From Siphonodentalium dalli (lineage: Eukaryota; Mollusca; Scaphopoda; Gadilida; Siphonodentaliidae), in the NCBI GenBank assembly GCA_032622095.1, contig CP136061.1, positions 40,805,797 through 40,869,796 of the forward strand: a stretch of 64,000 nt of DNA, read 5' to 3'. The notes beneath the pieces were generated by a model. It made no database searches and had not been told where the DNA came from. It worked only from the letters and a program-made list of their open reading frames with translations. The translations under genes were made by a program, and so were the position numbers. This document shows positions 1 through 12,008 of this stretch, one piece after another (position 1 is the stretch's first letter; every line of letters starts with the position of its first letter).

Positions 1-135
1 ATCAGCAATTTCAACAAGTTCAGCAATTTGATTAAATTTGTTCGTAAATTAATGGTAGCATCAGAAATTTGGCTCTGAATAAAAATGACAAGACATATCA
101 TATTTTTTCCTGCGCTCATCTGAAATCATCACTTA

Positions 136-398
136 TTAACCCTTTCATGGCGGGAGCTGCACTGGTGCAGCATTAAAGGTCCTGTGCCAGTGCATTCTAT
201 TATATCTGCAAGTCTCCCATAGGGAGCCCCGCATATATAAGGGAATGCACTGGCTTACAAGTTGAAGGTAAATATTGTAAGGCCAATGTATTCTCTTATA
301 TATGCGAGGCTCCCTATGGGAGATTCGCATATATAAGAGAATGCATTGGCACAGGGTTTTCGCAAAATTTCAGCAAGCTCCAGTCATGGAAGGGGTAA
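136..398. mobile_element. TTAA-type MITE, family A, copy 1 (two hairpins)
   Basis: Begins TTAACCCTTTCATG and ends CATGGAAGGGGTAA, the right target site having mutated from TTAA. TTAA sites with CCC/GGG ends are a piggyBac-type signature. Inside, two 69-bp hairpins (186-254 and 282-350) are separated by a short spacer. CACTGGTGCAGC near the left end pairs weakly with the GCAAGCTCC region near the right end. Confidence 0.7.
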
Positions 399-626
399 CA
401 GTAAATTAATGCCGTGAGCTATCAAACCTTGTTCTCCTCCGCCCCACTTTCTTCCTTTTTATGTTCAAGCATGACGTCCTGTTCTTTTGCGAACGTGTTG
501 TCATCGCTGTCATCTATCTTGTGTTCGGGTGAATATCGTATAGCTGCATTTTGTGGTCTCTGACTCAATTCTGTCATATTATTCTGAAAAAAATAAAAAA
601 TATGAATCATTATATCATATGTCAAA

Positions 627-762
627 TTAACCCTTTCTTTAATAAATACTCATTGATGAGAAGTTCACTTAGGAAATGTTCAGATAATAAGTTTGTTGAA
701 CTTAATTATTATCTGAACATTTCCCACCAATAACTATGAATCATTCTGCAATTATATTATTT
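627..762. repeat. Fragment related to the 66-bp minisatellite unit
   Basis: TTAACCCTTTCTTTAATAAA and ATGTTCAGATAATAAG match the 66-bp unit of 3651-4570 in reverse orientation. The second part, from ~673, recurs at 1327-1412 as a direct repeat and contains a small palindrome (AATGTTCAGATAATAAG / TTATTATCTGAACATT). Confidence 0.65.
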
Positions 763-1273
763 ATATTATTAAAAAGTGTTGAAAAGCGGTGGTCTGTTGT
801 TTAAACACTCCATCACCAGGTACATAACTGACGACGATTCCAGTGAAATTTAGCATTTTACTTCAGACTTACACCTACACTTACATTCTACAACTGCTTA
901 CTCATGTACATAACTATAAATTTCAAAATTAACCCTTTCGAAAACTCGCGGCCTATGCTTACATTCCTAATTTCTAAATTTGTAACACCTAACTATGTAC
1001 CACGCTCCCATCTTTTACTGAAACTACCGGTATGGGACAATCATGAAACTAAAGAATATTTTAATACTCTACGTATAACTAGTTCATTTATGATAGTGCG
1101 TGATTCTACGATACTGGTACGCATACTCTGTCATAGGTATACCTATATTTTCCAAATTTCAAAACACTAGGCATACCTCTATTATGGCGCTTCGGAATGT
1201 GTACCTAGATAATGATCACCTTTGTCCATGTTACCGAAGACAGGTTTACCCTTGTATTCTGTGGTGTTCCCAG

Positions 1274-1302
<29 letters not shown>
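1274..1302. repeat. Poly(C) tract (~29 nt)
   Basis: An uninterrupted C run in AT-rich DNA; one of about a dozen long G/C homopolymers in the window. Confidence 0.9.
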
Positions 1303-1304
<2 letters not shown>

Positions 1305-1326
1305 ATCTCTATATCTTACAACAAGA

Positions 1327-1412
1327 AATGTTCAGATAATAAGTTTGTTGAACTTAATTATTATCTGAACATTTCCCACCAACGACTATGAATCATTCTG
1401 CAATTATATTAT
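1327..1412. repeat. Direct repeat of 673-762
   Basis: Near-identical copy of the palindromic fragment at 673-762, running to ATCATTCTGCAATTATATTA. It lies just after a run of about 29 C. Confidence 0.75.
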
Positions 1413-1518
1413 TTGTTCGACTGACTGTCGTCTGCTTATAAATAATAAGACTGCTCTAATGTATACTTTTATAAGAATGTTATAAACCTACATGTAATCA
1501 AGCAGAATCAAGTGGTTT

Positions 1519-1622
1519 TTAACCCTTTACAGGGAGCCCCCACATAGACTGGAGCAGACGACACTCTGCAGTGCATGCTTCCATCTGTGTGAGGCTCCCT
1601 GTGGGATACATCTCTGCATTAA
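1519..1622. mobile_element. Short TTAA-bounded fragment beside family B copy 1
   Basis: Starts TTAACCCTTTACAGGGAGCC and carries GGCTCCCTGTGGGA in inverted relation near its right side, then runs into the TTAA of the next element. It probably is a deleted relative of the TTAA MITEs. Confidence 0.4.
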
Positions 1623-2008
1623 CCCTTTACCCAACAAACCGGCCAAAACCGGCCAAATAAAGCTTCAACAGCCTAAAATATCTTCGGTCTGTCTCAATAG
1701 AACCATACAAATATGGATATCATTGGAACCGGCTCCTTGACCACATTGTGATAGTTACAGTTATGCCCTGTGCCAATGCATTCTCTTATATATTCGAGTC
1801 GACCATAGGTCGCCTCGCATATATAAGAGAATGCATTGGCCTAAAAAAAATCTTTTTTTAACACTTTTTCTTACATTCTTTAACAATTTTATAATTTTTA
1901 ATGTGTTAAGCCAATGCATTCTCTTATATATGCGAGGCGACCTATGGTCGACTCGCATATATAAGAGAATGCATTGGCACAGGGCCCTTCTGTTGGGTAA
2001 AGGGTTAA
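1619..2008. mobile_element. TTAA-type MITE, family B, copy 1
   Basis: TTAACCCTTTACCCAACA at the left, TGTTGGGTAAAGGGTTAA at the right, TTAA target duplication. Two 69-bp hairpins at 1772-1840 and 1910-1978 flank an AT-rich spacer. A second copy in reverse orientation lies at 8506-8905. Confidence 0.85.
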
Positions 2009-2399
2009 AAGAAGCAACAAAATAATACTTGCTTCGCATTTTAATATTTTTCCTTTGTTTTATTTTAGACGATGGAATGTTTTGCAAGCTGATCTGATGT
2101 TTTTGAGTTCAGTAAAGTTATACTTTTTCAAGAGTAGAATATATAAATCTAGCTGTTTTGACCATTCCAGTAAGGTATGTAAAATATCGTTATGTGCATA
2201 TGACCATATGGAACAACCTCGAAGACAATTCTTGTAAAACAAAACATTCATTTAGGAAGTGTTTGCATATACGAACATGGTAAACAATTATTCTGAATAT
2301 GTTGGATATCGAGACTGCACTTAACCATGAAGTTCAAGACGGGAGCTGCGCTGGTGCAGCAAGATCCTGTGCCAGTACATCTATTATTTATTTTGGAAC

Positions 2400-2745
2400 T
2401 TCTGTCTGTATGTATGTGGGTGTGTGTGTGTATGTATGTGTTATAGACTCGAAAACTGCTGGATTTATCCGACTCAAATTTGGTATGTAGGCCTACTTGA
2501 TCCTAGGAACAACAACGGCGGGTCCAATTTCACATCTGACCGTGTCCTTGACCTCGCTCATATACGCTCATGTAGCATGTTTCTGGACCTCAACCGATCC
2601 AACTCGAATTTGGTATGTAGGCCTACTTTGATCCTGGGAACAATATGGGCAGGTCCAATTTCACGTGCGATCATGTCCTTGACTTCAACTTGACCTCGCT
2701 CAAATATGCTCATATAGGCATGTTTTCTGGACCGATCGAACAATA
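2400..2745. repeat. Degenerate repeats of the 'AAATTTGGTATGTAGG' type
   Basis: AATTTGGTATGTAGGCCTAC occurs twice (~2476 and ~2609), each followed by TTGATCCT(A/G)GGAACAA and GGTCCAATTTCAC. A GT-rich microsatellite precedes them (2410-2440). The same texture appears at 35.7-36.4 kb and 51.1 kb. Confidence 0.5.
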
Positions 2746-2834
2746 TATATTTTTTCTGCTAATATTCTGCCTAGAAGGAGGCGATCGCAGAGAAATCCCT
2801 CAATAGCCCAGGACTAAGTCAGGCACATCAGCCA

Positions 2835-3036
2835 CAGTAATGCTCTAAGTAATCGACCTCTTAACCAAAGCAGAATTATGGGTAACTTTTCAGGATTTAG
2901 TCGGAAATATGGCTTGTTGCCATTTATCGGAAAGCTCTCGGCGATGAATGGCAACAAGCCATATTTCCGACTAAATCCAGAAAAGTTACCCATAATTCTG
3001 CTTTGGTTAAGAGGTCGATTACTTAGGGCATTACTG
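2835..3036. mobile_element. Palindromic MITE, family E (copy 1)
   Basis: A ~200-bp near-perfect inverted repeat with ends CAGTAATGCTCTAA / TTAGGGCATTACTG and arms containing ATGGCTTGTTGCCAT. Several complete copies of this family have TA on both sides, suggesting Tc1/mariner-like insertion. No coding capacity. Confidence 0.85.
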
Positions 3037-3139
3037 TAGTTCTCTTATATATGCAAGTCTGCCATAGTGCTGAATTTAAAGATATCAAGACTTAGTCTCA
3101 AAGTGTCATTTTACATATACTGTGCTCTGTGTAACTCCG

Positions 3140-3345
3140 TTACTAGCATAATAGTCTGTCTTATCAATATAATCATTATCCATGTACATGTTTCTACAGT
3201 AATTTCCTATTTATAATTTAATTAAAGTTTAATACATCTCCATTGTTAGAATAATAGCATGTCTTATCAATATAATCATTATCCATGTATCTACAGTAAT
3301 TCCCTATTTATAAATTAATTAAAGTTTAATACATAACTCCATACT
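3140..3345. repeat. Two-copy ~103-bp tandem repeat
   Basis: TCTTATCAATATAATCATTA occurs twice about 103 bp apart, each followed by CCATGTA, TCTACAGTAAT and AATTAAAGTTTAATACAT. Confidence 0.7.
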
Positions 3346-3650
3346 GTAAAGCATAATTCCATGCTGCAGATCGAGTGGTACCCACTCCAGATCTCTAAAA
3401 GCTCTGATGCATGAAAAATCCCGAAGGGAATGAAAAAAACAAATATTTACATTGTTACCGTGTTGGGTTATGCCTGAAGTATTTTATTTGAAAAAGGTTG
3501 AGCAAACATAATGAATATTTGATAGAAAGGCTGTTAGTGATACTGTCGAGGCAAGAAATCAATCACCACAGGTTAATACATCTTACCTACACATGTGTAC
3601 ATCCAAGGTTTTTTCTGAATCAGATAAATTGAACTTCATACTGTTTTTTT

Positions 3651-4570
3651 TAACCCTTTCTTTACTAAATAGATTCTCTCATTCAGTCGTTTGAACTTAT
3701 TATCTGAACACTTCCTAAGGGAACTACTTGTCAATGAGTATTTACTGTATACATGTACTTGTACATGGTTAATTTATTATCTGAACATTTCCTAGGGGAA
3801 TGACTCATCAATGAGAATTTAGTATAGAAAGGGTTAAACTTATTATCTGAACATTCTCTAAGGGAACTACTTGTCAATGAGTATTTAGTATAGAAAGGGT
3901 TAAACTTATTATCTGTACATTCCCTAAGAGAACTACTCGTCAATGAGTATTTAGTATAGAAAGGATTAAACTTATTATCTGAACATTCCCTAAGGGAACT
4001 ACTCGTCAATGAGTATTTAGAATAGAAAGGGTTGAAGTTATTATCTGAACATTCCTTACGGGAACTACTCATCAATGAGTATTTAGTATAGAAAGGGTTA
4101 AACTTATAATCTGAACATTCCCTAAGAGAACTACTCGTCAATGAGTATTTAGTATAGAAAGGGTTAAACTTATTATCTGAACATTCCCTAAGGGAACTAC
4201 TCGTCAATGAGTATTTAGTACAGAAAGGGTTAAACTTAGTTTCTGAACATTTCCTAAGAGAACTACTCGTCAATGAGTATTTAGTATAGAAAGGGTTAAA
4301 CTTATTATCTGAACATTCCCTAAGGGAACTACTCGTCAATGAGTATTTAGTACAGAAAGGGTTAAACTTATTATCTGAACATTTCCTAAGGGATAACTAC
4401 TCATCAATGGTGCTTTAGTATAGAATGGGTTAAACTTATTATCTGAACATTTCCTAAGGGATAACTAGTTATCATTGATGCTTTAGTATAGAAAGGGTTA
4501 AACTTATAATCTGAACATTTTCTAAGGGATAACTACTCATCAATGATGCTTTTGTATAGAAATGGTTAAA
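3651..4570. repeat. 66-bp minisatellite, about 13 units
   Basis: Unit spacing is 66 bp (for example GGGTTAAACTTATTATCTG at 3831 and 3897). Each unit contains AACATTCCCTAAGGGAACTA, CAATGAGTATTTAGTATAG and a TTAACCC-type word in reverse, so it looks like the end of a TTAA MITE amplified in tandem. Since 66 is 22 codons, the minus strand has a 202-codon open frame of 22-residue repeats. I read this as a by-product, not a gene. Confidence 0.9.
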
Positions 4571-4789
4571 GTCATGCACATAGTGATGTATAGCTTGAAA
4601 TTATCAACTGTACCCCCCCCCCTCCTTCCAACTGGTACCTCAAGCTTTCAAACTGTACACCCAACTATTGTTCGAAAATTCCAACTGACACAATTTTTAC
4701 CAAAAATAGGCTTCTGTTGGTCTTAAAAAAACTAATTCCTCATTAACTACTGGTTAGAAATCAAACAATGAGAACAATTTCACGCTAGA

Positions 4790-4894
4790 AGAGAGCTTTC
4801 CGGTGAATGGCAACAAGCCATATTTCCGACTAAATCCTGAAAAGTTACCATAATTCTGCTGTGGTTAAGGAGTCGATTATTTAGGGCATTACTG
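4790..4894. mobile_element. Family E half-element
   Basis: Contains only one arm, from GAGAGCTTTCCGGTGAATGG to GGGCATTACTG. The other arm is missing. Confidence 0.8.
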
Positions 4895-4985
4895 TAAATG
4901 TTGTGTCAGGTATGAAATTTCTGACTGCTGACAGTCGAAAATTTTTACCAAAGTTGGGGTAAGGGGGATAGACTTCCCCAAACCG

Positions 4986-5008
4986 CCCCCCCCCCCCCCC
5001 CCCCCCCC
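4986..5008. repeat. Poly(C) tract (23 nt)
   Basis: Uninterrupted C run. A shorter C run (about 10) lies near 4613. Confidence 0.9.
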
Positions 5009-5149
5009 ATGGTTTGGAATGAGACTATATTGTTTGACAAATAATTTTCTGCGCATTTTTGTCATAAACTTTCTTTAGAGGGGCAGAAATAATTATGCTT
5101 TAATTTTACAAACACATTCATTTTACTAACTACATTCATTTTCTAACTA

Positions 5150-5368
5150 CAGTAATGTTCTAAATACATGTAATCGACACCTTAACCACAGCAGAATTAT
5201 GGGGAACTTTTCAGGATTTAGTCAGAACTATGGCTTGTTGCCATTCATCGGAAAGCTCTCATTGAGAGCTTTCCGATGAATGGCAACAAGCCATATTTTC
5301 GACTGAATCCTGAAAAGTTACCCATAATTCTGCTGTGGTTAAGGAGTCAATTATTTAGGGCATTACTG
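5150..5368. mobile_element. Family E palindromic MITE (copy 3) with TA duplication
   Basis: CAGTAATG at 5150 and CATTACTG ending at 5368, TA on each side, full-length arms. A ~30-bp AT-rich direct repeat (CATTCATTTTACTAACTACA and following bases) also lies on both sides. Confidence 0.88.
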
Positions 5369-6253
5369 TACATTCATTTTACTAACTACATTCATTTTTA
5401 ATATTTATGTAACTTTTTGGATATTTATTTCCATAAAATCAGCTGAATAATTCTCATGTTTTTAAAAAGAAAAAATTGTGTCCCATTCAGCGATTATCCG
5501 ATGCAGCACTGTAAGTTAAAAACCAATATAATACTGCTTGAGAATTACCTATTAAATTAAGTTTATTGATGAACGTTTAAAAAGCATGCCCAATTAATCT
5601 ACAAACCTTCTTTAGTTATTTGTAGATCAACAAGATGTAACATTGGTTCATTTTATAGTGTGTTTTATTGGTGTGTAAAATGCATGACCCAATTGGCAAT
5701 TGACCAATAGACAAATAGAAATTTGTGTGAAACACACACGGTATATAAATATTATATATTAAATAATCTGTTGCTGGTCTTATCAGTTCTGGTTATATTA
5801 ATAATTATTTTGTTCTTCCACAAGTGGATTTTTCTCTTTTACATCTGATAAATATGTGATAAATATGGTCTGCTGTAAATTCAATCATGCCATTCGTCAT
5901 TCACCTGTGTAACCATTATGTCCTTGTTATTAACGGTGAGGCAACAATTGTAATAGCTGGCTAACAAATGAAAACTCGATGATTTGATCTGTCTGCACCG
6001 ATGCACGCATCTAAAACATATTCGAAATAATTGATAACGATGGATATAATAGGTGCCTTCTATTCAACTGACAACTGTGCATGCAATGTTAATAAAGGCA
6101 CGGAAACAGGTATTACCAACAATCAGTAATAATTCTATATGATTTCCTGTAACATTTAATATTCCTTCTTCAGTGGTTTCACTCAATCAATATCCCTTTA
6201 CACTAATCAGTACATGCAGACATTCAATATAGACCATGTGTCTGGATTCCCCC

Positions 6254-6278
6254 GGGGGGGGGGGGGGGGGGGGGGGGG
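6254..6278. repeat. Poly(G) tract (~25 nt)
   Basis: Uninterrupted G run preceded by CCCCC. Confidence 0.9.
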
Positions 6279-6422
6279 CTGAAGCAGGTGTATGCCCCCT
6301 TCTCCCCTGCCAGTGTACAATGTAGCATTCAGTTGATGAATAACAGTCCCTTTATGGTAACACATTCAATATCTATCTACCATTCAAAAGCTAATTATGT
6401 ATATGGCATAAGCCTAAGTTAT

Positions 6423-6532
6423 TTTAAGCATTCCCACAGGCCAAATTATGTAAAGGGACATATTGTTCAAACACTTAAATAGCTATTGATCGCTTATCTA
6501 ATTTAAATAATTTGGCCTGTGGGGATGCTTAG
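6423..6532. repeat. Short foldback element (~110 bp)
   Basis: AGCATTCCCACAGGCCAAAT at the left is inverted as ATTTGGCCTGTGGGGATGCT at the right, with a ~55-bp AT-rich loop. Probably a small MITE. Confidence 0.65.
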
Positions 6533-8152
6533 TAAACATTTAAAAGCATTCTAACAGTTATTTTAGTATTAAAAAGTTTTTAATATATGACAATCCCATG
6601 TGGTGCCTTGGACCTTTGTCTTCTTTTGTCCGTCATTTATCTTATAATTGATCATTTAGTGAACACTAGTTGAATGCTTATAATTGTGGTACCGGTTGAA
6701 ACACCTGAATTTCCGAGCACAAATAGTAAATAGATATTTGAGAGGTTTGGGTAGAAACACCTGAATATCTCCACACAAATAGTAAATAGATATTTGAGAA
6801 TTTAGATTGAAAATTTCTAACTTCGCATTTCTAACTTCGCCTGTCAAGAAATATCAGACAATACTGTTCGTCAATGATGTGGTATGAAATCTTGACCAAT
6901 TGGAGAGCAACTGTAGTTTGTTGATAAACTCTGTATAAACCCATTTGACTTGGAAATCACAAAATATTTAATAAATTCCAACTAAATGCCTCGATATTAC
7001 AAACCATTTCATGGTTTAGAAAATTCCAAATGATCAATTTCAAAATTAATCCCAACTCACATTTCTCAGTACTGTACTGGAGAACAGTCATGAATTACGA
7101 ATGCCATGCTTCAAATTATACATGGTAAACTACTGAACCAATTCTTACACATACATGTATTTGTTAATGGAATAATGATCGACATATCACAATCTTCATG
7201 TGGAGAGTTGTATCATATATGTTGAAGAAATCACCATCACTTAATCATGATTATATTGAACTTCCCTTCAATGTTATTATTCCTATACAGTGAATGCGTA
7301 CAAGTCGCCAGATAACTCATGTAAACTAAGTCTATGTGCGACAAATTTTATTTTTTAGTGGTCTGTCCAGAATTAAGTGAGCTCAGAGCTAAATACTTTG
7401 ACGATTCATAATTGACAAGTCCATATAGAATCACTTTCTATGATTTATTAAACTCTGGCGACATGACAAAGTTCCACAAACTGTCAATTTTTATCAAAAC
7501 TTGATTGAACAAAATCTGATGAAGATTGATATAAAAAATTGTCCTTTATGTATATATATATATACTAACAGATAATTGGTAGAAATATATTATCTTTCTT
7601 TTTCTTTATCACCATAACTTGAACAGATATTGATCAGTACATTGTATACGACACAAGACAAATGACAAAAAATTGATAGAACACTCTGAATCTAATTCCA
7701 TTAAGTAAATTTTCGAAAAATTTGCTTTAAATTTTTCTTTTAAAGTGCATATGGTATCATTTCAATTTATACAAACAACTTTCATGGCCAAAATGCTACT
7801 ATATACATGTACTTAACATCCCGTTTTCTTTGCAGATTGTAATCATTAACGGAACATTAGTACAACGCTAGTATATACATGTATATTAACGTTTTATCAC
7901 AATCGGTGCCACCAAATAAAACGTTTTTATTTGCCTGCTATATGTACATGTACTTTAGTTTCTTCTTTGTTTTAGCTTCGAATCTTAGGATATATACGTA
8001 GAATTTGTTTTTAGATGGTATTTTGTTATTATGCATTGCGTGGGTGTGATGATTGTTTTCATTGTGTGTTTTATATTTATGGATATGTATTTACTGTTTG
8101 CATGTTAATGTTCTAATATCTGGAATAATCCACAGGAGCATTCTTATTTGTC

Positions 8153-8460
8153 CCATGAATAATGGCTGAGAATAAAACATTACTTACTTACAAGTCACAC
8201 AATTAATTACATGTACCTTGAAAAGAAAGCCAATTTCAGAACATCAAAAGTAAAGTTTAACAAATCCTGTTCAAATATTCGGAATAAACCACCAGATCAT
8301 TCTCATTAGTGAATAGTGTATATATGTTTTCTCATGTCCCATGAATAATGGCAGAGAATAAGCATTACTTACTTACAAGTCACACAATTAATTACCTTGA
8401 AAAGAGAGCCAATTTCAGAACTTCAATACTCAATAGTAAAGTTTAACAAATCCTGTGGTA
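8153..8460. repeat. Direct repeat of ~185 bp period, two copies
   Basis: CCCATGAATAATGGC(T/A)GAGAATAA occurs at 8153 and 8338, each followed by ACTTACAAGTCACACAATTA and GTAAAGTTTAACAAATCCTG. A third, diverged stretch follows the MITE end at 11296-11355. Confidence 0.75.
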
Positions 8461-8505
8461 CAGTAGATATAGTGCAGTATATCACACAGAACTATTGAAT
8501 TCCTA

Positions 8506-8905
8506 TTAACCCTTTACCCAACAGAAGGGCCCTGTGCCAATGCATTCTCTTATATATGCGAGTCGACCATAGGTCGCCTCGCATATATAAGAGAATGCAT
8601 TGGCTTAACACATTAAAAATTATAAAATTGTGTAGAATGTAAGAAAAAATGGTAAAAAGTGTTAAAAAAAGATTTTTTTTTAGGCCAATGCATTCTCTTA
8701 TATATGCGAGGCGACCTATGGTCGACTCGCATATATAAGAGAATGCATTGGCACAGGGCATAACTGTAACCATCACAATGTGGTCAATGAGCCGGTTCCA
8801 ATGATATCCATATTTGTATGGTTCTATTGAGACAGACCGAAGATATTTTAGGCTGTTGAAGCTTTATTTGGCCGGTTTTGGCCAGTTTGTTGGGTAAAGG
8901 GTTAA
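8506..8905. mobile_element. TTAA-type MITE, family B, copy 2 (inverted relative to copy 1)
   Basis: Same ends as the copy at 1619-2008 but flipped; near-identical along its whole length. TTAA on both sides, hairpins at 8536-8604 and 8684-8752. Confidence 0.85.
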
Positions 8906-9035
8906 TGAAGCAGAAAATATGAGACATAGCGCATAAATCCTGTAAACGATTCAACTAATGAACGATACTTCCTCCATGCACCACATCCAGAAAAATAAAT
9001 CTCTCAAACAGATCAAATAGACTGAAAAGTGCGAT

Positions 9036-9233
9036 AACTTGGACATCTAATAAAGGTGAACATCATCTCATTAATCTTTAGCGAGAACTTGGACATCTAA
9101 TAAAGGTGAACATCATGTCGTAAATCTTTAGCGAGAACTTGGACATCTAATAAAGGTGAAATTCATGTCATAAATCTTTAGCAAGAACTTGGACATCTAA
9201 TAAAGGTGAACATCATGTCATAAATCTTTAGCA
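9036..9233. repeat. 50-bp tandem repeat, four units
   Basis: AACTTGGACATCTAATAAAG recurs at 9036, 9086, 9136 and 9186, exactly 50 bp apart. Units end in TAAATCTTTAGCGAG with few differences. Confidence 0.92.
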
Positions 9234-9914
9234 TAAAGCACGGAATGAATTTAGCATCAGTCTCAATTTATTGAAAAGTACATCAGCGTGTCAGCGTTCA
9301 TTAGAGACAGAGAGAAGCACTATAATAGATAGCACTATATTTGTTTCGCTATCGACAGGTTGCTTCTAGGTTTGTTACAAGAATTAATTCCGTAATATCT
9401 GATATTTCCAGGGATGCAGCTAAGGGTGTCTTAAATGTGGAGGGAGGGAGTAGGTGTCCGGCTCAAACTGATTGTCATTCAGAGTGCACTCAATGTTAGA
9501 ACTTTGGGAAATGTTTTACTTTAAGAATTCTGACTTGAATGTCAGGAGGTACATATGTAGAGTGTATTGTTAATGTACTTTTAATTAATTGTTAAACTAC
9601 TATACCACATGAAGGAATCTATGCTATCTGAAGATCACATTAATATTAATTATATAACAGTATAAAAAAAGATGACTTTAATCATAGTTTTAGAAGAGAA
9701 ATTTTGGGACGAGTGTTCTCAGCAAGTACAAAAATTTAGTGAAAATTAATAACTGCCATAAAAAGTATATGATCTGAACTATATTTACGTATCATACAGT
9801 AAAAGGCTAATCTTAACACCGAAGAATGAGTAAGAATGAGCAGTGTGCGAACTTGTATATCATAAGAATTTTTGCATAAATTTAGCATCAAGCATTCTTA
9901 AGAAATGAGGAGTA
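9234..9914. other. No gene or repeat recognised
   Basis: AT-rich sequence with only short open frames; nothing I can support. Confidence 0.45.
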
Positions 9915-10019
9915 CAGTAATGCCCTAAGTAATCGACCTCTTAACCACAGCAGAATTATGGGTAACTTTTCAGGATTTAGTCGGAAATATGGCTTGTTGC
10001 CATTCATCGGAAAGCTCTC
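9915..10019. mobile_element. Family E half-element
   Basis: One arm only, from CAGTAATGCCCTAAG to GGAAAGCTCTC; TA precedes the left end. Confidence 0.8.
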
Positions 10020-10835
10020 TGATTGTGATAGGAATTTAGTAGTTTAATTGATGTGATTTAACACACTGTATCTATCAGAGATATCAAATCTCAGTTCATC
10101 CATCCCTGAAATATTTGTGTGTACGGACAGAATATCTGTTATATCCAGTTGATCTATTACACTAATGATGGTCTTAGTAATGCCGTATGAGTTGTTTGAC
10201 ATATTTATAGAACAATATAGACATCGCTCATATGAAGGGGTGTGAAGATGATTGGTTGCCGATGATGCTATATATTATATACCAATTGGGTTTAAATTAC
10301 TAGTTTAACTAGAATGATTCAAGTGTGTATGCCATTGCACTTCAGTGGCAAAAACCATCAGAGTCAATTACAAATACCGACACAATTAAATAAAAGACAC
10401 GCGATCATTGCCCAGTATTTGATTAACAGTATGTCAATGTGAATATGTCATAAGCGACTGGTCTACAGTCTTCGGGAAGATATCATCAAAATGTCTATTG
10501 GGGTGAGAATTAGAAAGCTTGTTTTCCCAGTTAATTAATAAGGCATTTTAATAATCCATGTTTCAACATCCACATTTTTCAGTGCAATTGTTTCTCAATT
10601 GAAACATCATTTCATATTAGCGCAGTGCATTCATTACATTATGTACTTCCGGTATGACGTAACATATTCGCGGAAGGACAGATAAACAGATAACCGGACC
10701 GAAAACATTACTTGCGTCCAGCATAGACTGGCGCAAGTAATAATGCTAGATATCACAAACAAATTCCCTCAGATTTTCACAAGCAGCAATAAATATCCAG
10801 CTCACATTTCTATAAGTACATATTAAACAATTACC
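10020..10835. other. No gene or repeat recognised
   Basis: AT-rich, short ORFs only. A small inverted pair (TTGCGTCCAGCATAGACTGG followed by CGCAAG) lies near 10712-10740. Confidence 0.45.
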
Positions 10836-11295
10836 TTAACCCTTTCAGTGCCAGGTCCAATTTTTGTATCAACCCATATACCCTGTGCCAATGCATTCTC
10901 TTATATATGCGAGTCGACCATAGGTCGCCTCGCATATATAAGAGAATGCATTGGCCTAACAATTTTTCATCATTTGTTATTATTTTTTACAATTTAATAA
11001 TTTTTTCTTATATTCTTTAACAGACTTATTTTGTAGGTTTAGTGCCAGGGAATCTTACGTTTTTCATGGGCATCAAAATTATTACTATGAATACTTGGTG
11101 ATAGTTTTGAGTTATAACATGCCCCTAAGGTTTTATCCAGTTTGTTTTTAAATTCGCTATAGCATGCTTAAGCACACCCAAACAAAATTCAACCCAAAAA
11201 ACTAAAATTTGTTTTTAAAATTTTAAAAACTTTTTAGGGCCGATTTTACAGACCATACATTAAATGAGATCGGCCTCTGGCACTGAAAGGGTTAA
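10836..11295. mobile_element. TTAA-type MITE, family C, copy 1
   Basis: TTAACCCTTTCAGTGCCAGG at the left; CTGGCACTGAAAGGGTTAA at the right. It contains one 69-bp hairpin (10887-10955), identical in sequence to the family B hairpins, and a ~250-bp internal part starting GGTTTAGTGCCAGGG. The right-hand part is included in the 1780-bp tandem duplication. Both flanks carry TTAAACAATTACCTTAA. Confidence 0.82.
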
Positions 11296-12008
11296 ACAAT
11301 TACCTTAAAGAGAGAATTTGTCCCAGAACTTCACTAAATTCAACAAATCCTCTGATAACTACTAAATTCCTATCAGAAGTGAAGAAAAATAGAGCATATC
11401 AGTCAGTGTATCAGTACTTAAATCCTGCTGAGGCCCAACTATTGAATATCTCCACCAAGTCTCAAAGAAAACAAACCTGACGAAAACAGAACAAGTCTCA
11501 ATCCAATTACACTTTTTTTCTAAATAAATAAGAAAATACTGCAGATGAAGTGTGAGAACTTGCACAACTGATAAATATGTACAATATCATAAGATTTACT
11601 GCACAAAACATGGAACGAATCTAGCATCACTCGCTTCTACTGAAGAGTGCTTCAACATGTCAGCGATCATTAGAGATCGCGAGAAACATAGGATGTACAT
11701 TTGTTTCAGTATCGACAGATTGTTTCTAGATTTGTTACGAGAATGATTGATGAGCCGCAGCGTAGTAATCCTGCTATTGTATTGGGCTATTGATTAATAC
11801 ACTAACCCCGGGGAGAATTAAGGAGGGTGTTATGTTGATATGTCCAGTGATGGCCAATGGGGGATCGAACCATGGCTGTAAACCTCTTGGGGCCATTTAA
11901 TGACAAACATACCACAGATTGGTCTGGTTTGATTCTCATATAAGCTATGCTTTTTCAAAATATCATAAATAATATTTAGGAATTAAGCACCGAAGAATGC
12001 CAGTTGCT

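Larger units (their letters stand above)
5369..8150. other. AT-rich DNA without a recognisable gene
   Basis: Apart from the poly(G) tract and the foldback at 6423-6532, I see no exon-like sequence, RNA gene or repeat structure. ORFs are short and show no codon bias. A (TA)n stretch lies near 7552-7564. Confidence 0.5.

Noticed and set aside
3731-4339. 202-codon minus-strand frame of 22-residue repeats
   Set aside because: It is exactly the 66-bp minisatellite read in its open frame; no start context, no domain and no splice or transcript signal.
9036-9233. Regular 50-bp repeats considered as a CRISPR-like array
   Set aside because: Units are contiguous with no unique spacers, and the context is eukaryotic; the same holds for the 29-bp array at 25392.
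11362-11565. 67-codon frame conserved between 11362-11565 and 13142-13345
   Set aside because: Identity is due to the recent 1780-bp duplication, not selection; no domain is recognisable.
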